Below are positions 14,493 to 21,065 of a stretch of DNA of 22,087 nt, piece after piece. Source of the stretch: Bacillota bacterium (lineage in GTDB: Bacteria; Bacillota; Clostridia; TANB77; CAG-465); contig JAEYPQ010000028.1 of NCBI GenBank assembly GCA_023410645.1, positions 1 to 22,087 on the forward strand, given 5' to 3'. How positions within the stretch are numbered: the first letter of the stretch is position 1; the number at the start of each line of letters is the position of its first letter. The translations under genes and the position numbers were made by a program. The notes beneath the pieces were generated by a model. It did not search any database, was not told the origin of the DNA, and saw only the letters and a program-made list of their open reading frames with translations.

Positions 14493-15356
14493 TCAATTAT
14501 ATTTTCTTAATTCACGTCCTAAAAGAATTCCTTCTTCAATTTCGTTCTTTGTCATAGAAACACGAGACTTTGTATTTATAATAATAGATTTATCTCGTGA
14601 ACTTTCATCAGTATAATATGTCCTCTTTGAAAACTCGAATCTTATTAATTCAATGTAATCTTCCAAGTTAATTTTTATAAGCTCTCTTGCTGCTATTAAT
14701 TTTAATCTCTTAAGTGTATTCTCATGGGATAATTTCTCATTTGACCATTCTTTTTCTAATATAAAGTCACCACCACCAATTTTACAAGCGGAGAGTCCTA
14801 AATTTAAGTCACTATTAAATAGCTTTATTAAAGTAGCAATAATACATGAATTCACTATACTTTTTTCATTATCTTCAATGCAAAATGACTTAAAATGATA
14901 TCTAGGTTCTGGAATATATATTCCCCAACCCAAGTCTTGACTTGCTATGCATCTTGCTTGCATTAAATAAGGCGAAAAATATAATTCTCTATCTTTGTTA
15001 CATACATAATTAATTGGGTGAATCACAGTATTTGGATTTTTTAATGATAATACATTTAGATTATCATATTCTTTTTTTACTGTACCGAATTTTGCTGATG
15101 GTTGTCCTACCAACATAGTATATTTTTTATTACCAATATACAATATATATACTAGTTGTGTATCACCGTAATTAATAAATTGTATTTTTATATCATTATT
15201 TGAATCTAATGATATATTAGGATAGAACCTTTTATCAATGATTTCATCAAAAAAGTTTAAGGTCTTCCGAAATTCACTAAGAGAATTTTGATGTGGTAAA
15301 ACCTTATGGTACATTAACCCGCTATCAGGTATACCGAGATTCTCATAATTATTCAT
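14493..15356 (-). CDS. Uncharacterised protein, possibly kinase-like fold
   Basis: A protein of 287 residues, soluble, with no signal peptide. I do not recognise a named family. The middle has an arrangement reminiscent of a kinase-like N lobe: strands around LVYILYIGNKKYTMLVGQP, a helix KKEYDNLNVLSL, then NPNTVIHPINYV and ELYFSPYLMQARCIASQ, where strand and hinge would be. A later SACKIGGGDFILEKEW could occupy the metal-loop position. The usual HxDxxxxN catalytic loop is not visible, so catalysis is doubtful. The C-terminal ~80 residues are helical and charged. ATG 15356 is preceded by AGGAGGTG (minus strand, 15361-15368); an upstream in-frame start at 15386 lacks one. It converges on the Nudix gene and diverges from the GntR operon. 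Confidence 0.65.
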   Translation of the reverse strand: MNNYENLGIPDSGLMYHKVLPHQNSLSEFRKTLNFFDEIIDKRFYPNISLDSNNDIKIQFINYGDTQLVYILYIGNKKYTMLVGQPSAKFGTVKKEYDNLNVLSLKNPNTVIHPINYVCNKDRELYFSPYLMQARCIASQDLGWGIYIPEPRYHFKSFCIEDNEKSIVNSCIIATLIKLFNSDLNLGLSACKIGGGDFILEKEWSNEKLSHENTLKRLKLIAARELIKINLEDYIELIRFEFSKRTYYTDESSRDKSIIINTKSRVSMTKNEIEEGILLGRELRKYN

Positions 15357-15409
15357 AATACACCTCCTATAATTAAAATAATTCATTAGATTATTAAATT
15401 CATATTTTG

Positions 15410-15438
15410 TTTCTATATAATTTTAACATGGCTGTCAA
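15410..15438 (-). promoter_or_regulatory. Possible promoter of the minus-strand orphan gene
   Basis: On the minus strand a perfect TTGACA (15433-15438) is followed after 17 bp by TAGAAA (15410-15415), a poor -10; TATAGA at 15-bp spacing is the alternative. The remainder of the 330-bp divergent gap holds an isolated extended -10 on the plus strand (TGATATAAT, 15563-15571) and no gene. Confidence 0.4.
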
Positions 15439-15619
15439 TGGTTGAATATATCACTACATTTGAACTTTGTAAATTTTTACATTGAAGTTTTAGAAAATCA
15501 GAAACTAAATACAACCTTTAAATGTAAAAGATGAATCATTTATTTTATTATTAATTAGTATATGATATAATGAGTAAATACAAAAAGCAAATATATTTTG
15601 TAAATATTTATAGAAAATA

Positions 15620-15648
15620 TTGACATAACATATAAAATATTGTATTAT
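15620..15648 (+). promoter_or_regulatory. Promoter of the GntR-ABC operon
   Basis: Perfect TTGACA (15620-15625), 17-bp spacer, TATTAT (15643-15648), about 40 bp before the regulator start. Confidence 0.75.
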
Positions 15649-15671
15649 TGTATTATGCAAGTAATACAATA
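15640..15671 (+). promoter_or_regulatory. Operator-like repeat array over the -10, likely bound by the GntR protein
   Basis: TTGTATTA occurs twice in direct tandem (15640-15647 and 15648-15655). The second copy, with two flanking bases, forms a 10-bp inverted repeat with TAATACAATA (15662-15671) across a TGCAAG spacer (arm 15646-15655). The array covers the -10 and the RNA start, so binding should repress. GTATTA/TAATAC symmetry suits a dimeric YtrA-type GntR regulator; that link is inferred from position. Confidence 0.65.
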
Positions 15672-15686
15672 AGGTAAGGAGAAAGT

Positions 15687-16052
15687 ATGAATTTTAATTT
15701 TGATAATGATAGACCAATATATATTCAATTAGTTGAGCAATTGAAAATAGCTATAGTTTCTGGGAAATTGACACCGGGTACTAAATTACCATCTGTTAGA
15801 GATCTTGCTTTACAAACGAAAGTAAATCCAAATACAATGCAAAAGGCTTTATTAGAATTAGAAAATCAAAAACTAATTTATACAGAAAGAACTAATGGCA
15901 AATATATAACAGCAGATAAAGAATTAATAGAGCAAGCTAAAATGGAACTTGCAATTCAAAAAGTTAGATCATATTTGTCAGACATGGAAAAATTAGCAAT
16001 TTCCAAAGAAGAGGCTATCAATTACTTGCATAAATTGGAGGGAAAAGAATAA
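15687..16052 (+). CDS. GntR-family regulator, YtrA type
   Basis: A protein of 121 residues: the short YtrA subfamily, with a winged helix and only a small C-terminal dimer helix, no ligand domain. Visible features: RPIYIQLVEQLKIAIVSGKLTPGTKLPSVRDLA (helix 1-2 and GntR turn), VNPNTMQKALLELENQKLI (recognition helix) and TERTNGKYIT (wing). YtrA-type proteins usually repress the ABC exporter genes that follow them, responding to envelope or antibiotic stress. ATG 15687 follows TAAGGAG (15675-15681). Its stop abuts the ATPase start (TAA then ATG), and GGAGGG inside its last codons serves the next gene. Confidence 0.93.
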   Translation: MNFNFDNDRPIYIQLVEQLKIAIVSGKLTPGTKLPSVRDLALQTKVNPNTMQKALLELENQKLIYTERTNGKYITADKELIEQAKMELAIQKVRSYLSDMEKLAISKEEAINYLHKLEGKE

Positions 16053-16748
16053 ATGGAGTTATTAGAATGTAAAAATTTATCAAAGAGTTATAGTCAAAAT
16101 GAAGTTCTAAAAAATATTAATTTAATTATACCCAGAGGCAAGATAGTTGGACTTTTAGGTAAAAATGGAAATGGTAAGACAACATTGATAAAACTAATTA
16201 ATGATTTATTAATACCAACAAGTGGAGAAGTATTAATAAATGGAGAAAAACCAGGTATAAATTCTAAAAATATAATCTCATATCTACCTGAAAGGACTTA
16301 TTTAGATAAAGAAATGTCAGTAAAGCAGGTCTTACAATATTTTAAAGAATTTTATGAAAATTTTGAATTTGAAAGAGCTAAGGAACTTATAAAAATATTG
16401 GATTTAGATATTAACTCAAAGTTATCCAAAATGTCTAAAGGTATGCAAGAAAAATTACAATTAATACTTGTGATGAGTAGAAAAGCAGAATTATATATTT
16501 TAGATGAACCTTTAGGTGGAGTTGATCCTGCAACACGTGATTTTATTCTCGATACCATTCTTTCGAACTTTAATGAGGGTGCTAGTGTTTTGATATCCAC
16601 ACATTTAGTTGCAGATATAGAAAGAATATTAGATGAAGTTATATTCATTAATAAAGGGGAGATCGTATTATATTCATCAGCAGATAAATTAAGAAATGAA
16701 GAAAATGATTCTATAGATGGTATTTTTAGGAGGAGATTCAAATGTTAG
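16053..16748 (+). CDS. ABC transporter ATP-binding protein
   Basis: A protein of 231 residues. Walker A is GKNGNGKTT (36-44), and the signature is the degenerate MSKGMQEKL instead of LSGGQ, as is common in exporters of the YtrB/EcsA/BcrA class. Walker B is LYILDEPLGGVDP and the H-loop STHL. It energises the permease encoded next. It starts directly after the regulator stop and overlaps the permease by 7 bases, so the three genes form one tightly coupled operon. Likely exports or detoxifies a peptide or envelope-active compound; substrate unknown. Confidence 0.93.
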   Translation: MELLECKNLSKSYSQNEVLKNINLIIPRGKIVGLLGKNGNGKTTLIKLINDLLIPTSGEVLINGEKPGINSKNIISYLPERTYLDKEMSVKQVLQYFKEFYENFEFERAKELIKILDLDINSKLSKMSKGMQEKLQLILVMSRKAELYILDEPLGGVDPATRDFILDTILSNFNEGASVLISTHLVADIERILDEVIFINKGEIVLYSSADKLRNEENDSIDGIFRRRFKC

Positions 16749-17533
16749 GAAAATTGCTTAAATATGATTTGAAATGGATATATAAATTAGTATCAGTATT
16801 TTATATTTTAGCTATTGTCTTTTCAATTATCGGTAGAATACTAACTAGTATAGAAAATTCATTAGTTATAAATATAATAGGACAAATTAGTTTAGGATTT
16901 GCAGTTGGAATGCTTATTAGTAGTTTAATAAATACTCTTATGAGAACATGGGTAAGATTTATAAGGAATATATATAAAGATGAATCATATCTAACACATA
17001 CACTACCAATAAGAAAAGGTACAATTTATTTATCAAAATTTTTATCTTCAATAATTGTAATGTTTACAACAACAGTAGTAATACTTTTCTGTTTAATAAT
17101 ATGTTATTATTCTAAAGATAATTTTGAAGCATTAAAATTAATGTTAGAATTAGCTGCAACAGTCTATAATAGCAAAGTTATATTTTTAATATTAACACTC
17201 TTTGCTGTGTTCTTTTTACAAATTGTATTTATACTGTTAGTTGGATATACAGGAATAATATTAGGTCATAAATCAAATAATAACAAGATGGTTAGATCAG
17301 TTATTTATAGTTTCCTAATATATTTAATAATGCAAGCTATTTCATTAGGTTTAATATATACTATTGGATTGATAAATCCTGATATTATGAATTTGTTAAA
17401 TACAGTTAATGTAGTTGATATAGATATTATTAAAAATGTTATATATATAGTAATAGCTTTATATATAGTATATATTTCTATTTTTTATATAATAGGAAAT
17501 AGATTATTTTCAAAAGGTGTTAATGTAGATTAA
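16742..17533 (+). CDS. ABC transporter permease, six spans
   Basis: A protein of 263 residues with six predicted spans: ~14-33, ~40-65, ~97-120, ~145-172, ~186-207 and ~230-255. This matches the ABC-2-like permeases encoded after YtrA-type regulators. A cytoplasmic loop after span 2 (RTWVRFIRNIYKDESYLTHTLPIRKGTIY) carries the THTLPI motif seen in such permeases and is the likely contact to the ATPase. ATG 16742 follows TAGGAGGAG and overlaps the ATPase gene. Ends at a very strong terminator. Confidence 0.88.
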   Translation: MLGKLLKYDLKWIYKLVSVFYILAIVFSIIGRILTSIENSLVINIIGQISLGFAVGMLISSLINTLMRTWVRFIRNIYKDESYLTHTLPIRKGTIYLSKFLSSIIVMFTTTVVILFCLIICYYSKDNFEALKLMLELAATVYNSKVIFLILTLFAVFFLQIVFILLVGYTGIILGHKSNNNKMVRSVIYSFLIYLIMQAISLGLIYTIGLINPDIMNLLNTVNVVDIDIIKNVIYIVIALYIVYISIFYIIGNRLFSKGVNVD

Positions 17534-17539
17534 ATATAT

Positions 17540-17583
17540 AATATGTTTTAAGTGTATACTTTACACTTAAAACATATTTTTTT
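17540..17583 (+). terminator. Strong intrinsic terminator of the GntR-ABC operon
   Basis: A perfect 17-bp stem (17540-17556 with 17562-17578), 5-nt loop, and a T run through 17583. Confidence 0.95.
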
Positions 17584-17862
17584 CATAAATTGTAAGATTA
17601 TTAACTTACGAAAAAATTACCGAAATAATTTAGTAAATGAATTGGAAAGTAATCAACTTGATAGGGTACAAGAAAAAAATTAGATCAAGTTGTAAAAAGC
17701 ATTGTATATCTATATTTATAGTAGCATTAAAAGTAAAAATTATATACCTTATCTGATATTCGAGTAGCAAAAGAAAAAAAATGAAATTTGATAATAGCGA
17801 CAAAATTCGACAATATAAAATGACATTATATGCTAAAATATAATTAAAGGAGATGAATTTTT
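17584..17862 (+). other. Intergenic gap before the TM2 gene
   Basis: No gene. One frame is open from the terminator and reads INLRKNYRNNLVNELESNQLDRVQEKN to a TAG at about 17681, perhaps a fragment of a lost gene. CAACTTGAT (17654-17662) and ATCAAGTTG (17684-17692) are an exact inverted repeat with a 21-nt loop. A possible promoter for the TM2 gene is TCGACA (17807-17812), 16 bp, TATGCT (17829-17834). A TATAAT at 17839-17844 lies too close to the ribosome binding site to be its -10. Confidence 0.4.
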
Positions 17863-18090
17863 ATGGCAAATTTTAATACACTTACAAGTGATAAAAGCAA
17901 GCAAAAGGCACTAAAATATTGTGCAGTAGGAGGTTGGTTTGGCTTACATCATTACTATGTCGGAAATATTGGAAAAGGTATACTGTATAGTTGTACGCTA
18001 GGAGTATTTTTATTAGGCTGGATAGGAGATTTAATTTCTATTTCTGTAGGCAGTTTTAAAGATAATGTTGGAGCACCTTTAAGACAGTAA
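17863..18090 (+). CDS. Small TM2-domain membrane protein
   Basis: A protein of 75 residues. After a polar start it has the TM2 pattern: YCAVGGWFGLHHYYVGNIGKGILYSCTLGVFLLGWIGDLISI, with the G-x-H-x-F/Y-Y-x-G turn between two hydrophobic helices and the W-x-G/I-D-L end. TM2 proteins are two-helix membrane proteins found across life; the molecular role in bacteria is unknown. It is shorter than many relatives, which often carry an extra zinc-ribbon or J domain. ATG 17863 follows AAAGGAG (17846-17852). Ends at terminators at 18101 and 18152. Confidence 0.88.
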   Translation: MANFNTLTSDKSKQKALKYCAVGGWFGLHHYYVGNIGKGILYSCTLGVFLLGWIGDLISISVGSFKDNVGAPLRQ

Positions 18091-18100
18091 ATTATAATTT

Positions 18101-18184
18101 AAAGAAAATGGTATATTTGCCTTTTCTTTAGTAAAAAATATTAAAATATAGAAAAGATGCAGATTTAAATGGCATCTTTTTTTA
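18101..18184 (+). terminator. Tandem hairpins ending in a terminator after the TM2 gene
   Basis: First hairpin: AAAGAAAA (18101-18108) with TTTTCTTT (18122-18129), its T-rich arm possibly acting as tail. Second and stronger: AAAAGATGC (18152-18160) with GCATCTTTT (18172-18180), 11-nt loop, T run 18177-18184. Confidence 0.85.
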
Positions 18185-18185
18185 T

Positions 18186-18584
18186 TTGTGATATAAACAG
18201 ATTTTTATTTGCTAACTTTTTTTACTTTAGTGACGAGTATAAAATAGAAGTACTGTCATATAATCAAAATTAAAAAAAAGACTGGTTCAATATTTTTTTA
18301 TTACCAAAAAGGAAGCAAAAATAAGAGAATACAAATAGCAAGAGTATTTGAGACATTGCTATTTGTATATTTAATTATATAAAATATGCTTTGAGTGACA
18401 AAATTTAATAATTTGAAAATATTATTTTTTTCTTTGGAACTCTGTTGGACACTATAAAGCTAGAATATATAAATTTTTGTAAAGTTTTAGAGACTTAAAA
18501 TTTGAAAAAGAATAGGATAAAGCTTTGTAAGATAGAGATAATAATAAAAAGATATGCTTAAAATGATTCAAAAAAAGTAAAAGA
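18186..18584 (+). other. Gene-free stretch with a long hairpin
   Basis: I find no supportable gene. The main structure is a perfect 13-bp inverted repeat, ATACAAATAGCAA (18329-18341) and TTGCTATTTGTAT (18356-18368), around a 14-nt loop, without a good T tract on the plus strand. On the minus strand it is followed by TCTCTTATTTTT, which could be a weak terminator tail. The rest is AT-rich with homopolymer runs and scattered stops. Confidence 0.4.
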
Positions 18585-18614
18585 TTGACAAAACATAACT
18601 GGTTATGATAAAAT
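18585..18614 (+). promoter_or_regulatory. Promoter of the MarR-DUF6544 operon
   Basis: Perfect TTGACA (18585-18590), 18-bp spacer, TAAAAT (18609-18614) preceded by TGA, an extended -10. The -10 occupies the spacer of a long palindrome. Confidence 0.7.
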
Positions 18615-18631
18615 ATAACCAGTTATGTTTT
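18590..18631 (+). promoter_or_regulatory. Nested palindromic operator of the MarR-type regulator
   Basis: AAAACATAACTGGTTAT (18590-18606) and ATAACCAGTTATGTTTT (18615-18631) are exact 17-bp inverted arms around GATAAAAT. Each arm also contains its own dyad, ATAAC-NN-GTTAT (18595-18606 and 18615-18626), so there are two identical operator sites with centres 20 bp apart, about two helix turns, on either side of the -10. Two dimers bound here would occlude the promoter. As RNA the element would also form a long hairpin just before the ribosome binding site. Confidence 0.8.
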
Positions 18632-18642
18632 TGGAGGAGATT

Positions 18643-19098
18643 ATGATTAAAAATATTGAACAAAAGCCTTTTATTTTAGGCTCTATATTTGTATTGTCAA
18701 ATAAATTACAAACACTTAGTAATCAAATATATAAAGAAATTTCTATAAAGCAGTGGTTTTTATTAGCGGTAATTTCAAAGTTTCAGGAAAGTGCGCCAAG
18801 TCTAGTACAAGTTTCTAAAATAATAGGTAGCTCTTATCAAAATGTAAAAAAAATGGCCTTAATACTTGAAAAGAAAGAATTTTTAAATATTATTGGTGAT
18901 AAAAATGATAAAAGAATATTAAGACTTTATATGACTGAAAAGTGTAAAAATTATTTTGGAGCAACTGTAGAACAAGAAGAACAGTTAACTAATGATTTGT
19001 TTAAAGATTTTGATAATAATAGTTTAGCTACACTTTATTATGGAATATCAAAGTTAGTATCAAATATTGAACAAATGGAGGAAAAATACTATGAGTAA
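18643..19098 (+). CDS. MarR-family transcriptional regulator
   Basis: A protein of 151 residues, typical MarR size. Helical N terminus (QKPFILGSIFVLSNKLQTLSNQI), then ISIKQWFLLAVISKF, PSLVQVSKIIGSSYQNVKKMALILEKKEFLNII (helix-turn-helix with recognition helix SSYQNVKKMALIL) and the wing DKNDKRILRLYMT with the DxRxxR-like KRILR. A C-terminal helix closes the dimer domain. ATG 18643 follows GGAGGAG (18633-18639); an in-frame ATG at 18625 lies inside the operator and has no site. Its end overlaps the next gene by 8 bases. Autorepression through the 18590-18631 palindrome is inferred. Ligand unknown. Confidence 0.9.
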   Translation: MIKNIEQKPFILGSIFVLSNKLQTLSNQIYKEISIKQWFLLAVISKFQESAPSLVQVSKIIGSSYQNVKKMALILEKKEFLNIIGDKNDKRILRLYMTEKCKNYFGATVEQEEQLTNDLFKDFDNNSLATLYYGISKLVSNIEQMEEKYYE

Positions 19099-19939
19099 GT
19101 GGAAAGGAAAAAAGATTATGATGTATGTTTTGGGTATTTTAATTATTATAATAGTATTTATTTTAGTGTTTTTTAATATTCCATATTCTAAAACAGTAAA
19201 TGAATTTAATACTGCAGTAGATAGGAGTATGACAATATCAGATAAGCCGAATAATATTATTACTTTAGAAGATATTAAAGATTTACCTAAGCCTTTACAA
19301 AAGTATTTCAGTTATTGTGGATATATTGGTAAAACTAAGAAGTCATACATGAAATTAACTATAGGAGATGCAACTCTTATTTCAAATGGGAGAAAACTGA
19401 ATGTAGAATACTTGCAGTATAATTTTGCTGAAAAACCAATTAGATTAGCATTGATTAAATCTTCTTTGTTAGGTATTCCTTTTCAAGGATTTGATTCATA
19501 TGAAAACGGTATAGGAAGTATGAAAGGTGTCATCGGAAAGACTATTACTTTATTTGATGTTAGAGGTAATGAGATGAATCAGGCATGCCTTGCAACATTT
19601 CTTGCAGAATCGTTACTTTCACCAGGTATAGCTTTGCAAGACTATATTACATGGACAGAAATTGATGATTTGCATGCTAAAGCAACTATAACATATTATA
19701 ATATTTCTGCAAGTGGTGTATTCACATTTGATGAGAATGGTTTATATCTATCATTCGAAACAAACGATAGATATATTACAAATCCTGATAATTCATTGAC
19801 TCAATTAAAATGGACATCGGTTATTGAAAATTATGTCGAGGTTGATGGAATATTAAAACCTACAAGTTATAAAGCAATATGGAATTATCCTGATAGAGAC
19901 TTTGCATATTTCTATAGTGATAATATAAATATAGAATAA
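19091..19939 (+). CDS. DUF6544-type membrane-anchored protein
   Basis: A protein of 282 residues. Residues ~9-30 are a membrane anchor after the basic start MSKWKGKK; the rest should lie outside. Family-like landmarks: DLPKPLQKYFSYCGYIGK, then GFDSYENGIGSMKGVIGKTITLFDVRGNEMNQACLATFLAESLLSPGIAL, W-T-E-I-D-D-L-H-A-K-A-T-I and a final G-I-L-K-P-T-S-Y-K-A-I-W-N-Y. This order matches the family listed as DUF6544 (also DUF6920), from memory and not from a search; no activity is known. ATG 19091 follows GGAGG (19077-19081) and overlaps the MarR stop, so translation is coupled. As the only gene strictly co-translated with the MarR protein, it is the best candidate for its regulated output. Confidence 0.75.
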   Translation: MSKWKGKKIMMYVLGILIIIIVFILVFFNIPYSKTVNEFNTAVDRSMTISDKPNNIITLEDIKDLPKPLQKYFSYCGYIGKTKKSYMKLTIGDATLISNGRKLNVEYLQYNFAEKPIRLALIKSSLLGIPFQGFDSYENGIGSMKGVIGKTITLFDVRGNEMNQACLATFLAESLLSPGIALQDYITWTEIDDLHAKATITYYNISASGVFTFDENGLYLSFETNDRYITNPDNSLTQLKWTSVIENYVEVDGILKPTSYKAIWNYPDRDFAYFYSDNINIE

Positions 19940-19965
19940 GTCTAAAAAACATATATTTTAATATA

Positions 19966-19995
19966 TTGAACATTTTTTATATAAATGGCTATAAT
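19966..19995 (+). promoter_or_regulatory. Promoter of the eight-span membrane protein gene
   Basis: TTGAAC (19966-19971), 18-bp spacer, perfect TATAAT (19990-19995). Just upstream is a small AT hairpin (ATATATTTTAATATAT), too weak to call a terminator, so read-through from the MarR operon is possible. Confidence 0.55.
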
Positions 19996-20026
19996 GTTAA
20001 AAATTTAAGTATTGGAGGTTTAAGAG

Positions 20027-20938
20027 ATGCTTAGAAAATTAAATATGCTAAATGTTTCAATAATAATAATGATTTTTTTATTAATTATTATTACCATTTC
20101 GGGGCTATTATCATTTGATGTTAGCAAAAGTTATAATTTTACTAATATATATGGTGATAGTATTAAAATTTTTGGAAATGGTGTTTATAAATACGATTCT
20201 TATTTTAAAGCGCCAATTTTTATTGGAACTGATTTTATAATGTTAGTTGTTGTTGTTCCACTACTTATAATATCTTTATATAAAAATATAAAACAAAGAA
20301 CTATAAAGACAAAGTTAGCCTTAGTATCTATAATAGGAGTGATTGTGTATTATGCTACTAGTATATCTTTTGGTGTAACATACAATGAATTACATTTACT
20401 TTATATAGCTTTATTTAGTATATCATTATTTGATATGTTTATATTAATCTCTGATATTAATAAAAAAGATTTGAGAGATAAACAAAAATTAAACTTACCA
20501 ACAAAGGGTATTACTATATTTTTAATTTTAGCTGGGGCTTCTTTATTTTTTGCATGGTTACCTGATATTATTACATCACTTGTATCAAATAAGTCTTTGG
20601 CTTTAATAGAAAATTATACTACTGAAATTACTTATGTTATTGATATGGGAGTTATAAGTCCACTAGCTATTATATGTTTATATTATTTAAAGAAAAAGAA
20701 TGGAGTAGGAGACATTATTTTTACAATTTTGTTAAAAGCATGTATAATAATTGGAATTATTCTACTATCTCAAAGTATATTTCAAATAATTGCCGGAATT
20801 GATATTCCTATACCGGCGTTAATAACTAAAATAGGCGTATTTATATTATTTTCTGTTTTTGCAATATATTTTAATAATAAATATTATAAAAATATTGAGA
20901 AAAGAAATTGGACTACGACAAGAAGATATGGCAAATAA
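20027..20938 (+). CDS. Polytopic membrane protein, partner of DUF6544-type genes
   Basis: A protein of 303 residues with about eight membrane spans. The first outside loop carries IYGDSIKIFGNGVYKYDSYFKAPIFIGTDFIML; the G-x-G-(V/L)-Y-x-x-D-S...GTD pattern, the later VTYNELHLLYIALFSISLF and the TTEITYVIDMGVISPLAIICL segment mark an unnamed family that, as I recall, often occurs beside DUF6544-like genes. Function unknown. ATG 20027 follows GGAGG (20014-20018). The family normally ends soon after the last span (near YYKNIEKRN here); the final ~9 residues, WTTTRRYGK, are read out of frame across a helix-turn-helix coding sequence and are probably not original. Confidence 0.75.
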   Translation: MLRKLNMLNVSIIIMIFLLIIITISGLLSFDVSKSYNFTNIYGDSIKIFGNGVYKYDSYFKAPIFIGTDFIMLVVVVPLLIISLYKNIKQRTIKTKLALVSIIGVIVYYATSISFGVTYNELHLLYIALFSISLFDMFILISDINKKDLRDKQKLNLPTKGITIFLILAGASLFFAWLPDIITSLVSNKSLALIENYTTEITYVIDMGVISPLAIICLYYLKKKNGVGDIIFTILLKACIIIGIILLSQSIFQIIAGIDIPIPALITKIGVFILFSVFAIYFNNKYYKNIEKRNWTTTRRYGK

Positions 20939-21065
20939 TTTAAAAGTAACTAGACAAACCATTATCGCAATCGAAAATGATAAGTATAATCCATCATTAA
21001 CATTAGCTATGAAAATTGCAAAAGTGTTTGGCAAAACGGTAGAGGAAATCTTTAAGTTAGGATAA
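20859..21065 (+). CDS. XRE-family HTH regulator with no normal start, overlapping the previous gene
   Basis: The frame encodes KILRKEIGLRQEDMANNLKV, then TRQTIIAIENDKYNPSLTLAMKIAKVFGKTVEEIFKLG, a complete small XRE/Cro HTH of the YozG type (recognition helix VTRQTIIAIE). The domain is intact to its usual C-terminal end, but the start is a problem. No ATG or GTG lies at the expected N terminus, where ATA (20877-20879) stands in NIIKILRK context. TTG 20859 has no ribosome binding site, and TTG 20895 would remove most of helix 1. It overlaps the membrane protein gene by 80 bases in the +1 frame. Options are an ATA or TTG start reached by coupling, a frameshifted fusion, or a recently broken gene. 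No terminator is clear after it. Confidence 0.6.
   Translation: MQYILIINIIKILRKEIGLRQEDMANNLKVTRQTIIAIENDKYNPSLTLAMKIAKVFGKTVEEIFKLG

Noticed and set aside
15563..15620. Extended -10 (TGATATAAT) plus a 17-codon frame beginning MSKYKKQIYF as a small gene
   Set aside because: The ATG overlaps the -10 region, there is no ribosome binding site, and the peptide ends before the operon promoter.
16352..16741. 129-codon minus-strand frame opposite the second ABC ATPase
   Set aside because: Shadow of the ATPase gene, no SD, no promoter.
17839..17844. TATAAT as the -10 of the TM2 gene
   Set aside because: It ends one base before the ribosome binding site, which would then not be in the transcript, and there is no -35 at proper distance.
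8011..18184. Repeated hairpins considered as a dispersed repeat family or CRISPR
   Set aside because: The stems have different sequences and sit at gene ends with T tracts, so they are ordinary terminators; no regularly spaced repeats are present.
18268..18300. Poly-A/poly-T hairpin around GACTGGTTC as a terminator
   Set aside because: The pairing is only A/T homopolymer across a wide loop; chance in DNA this AT-rich.
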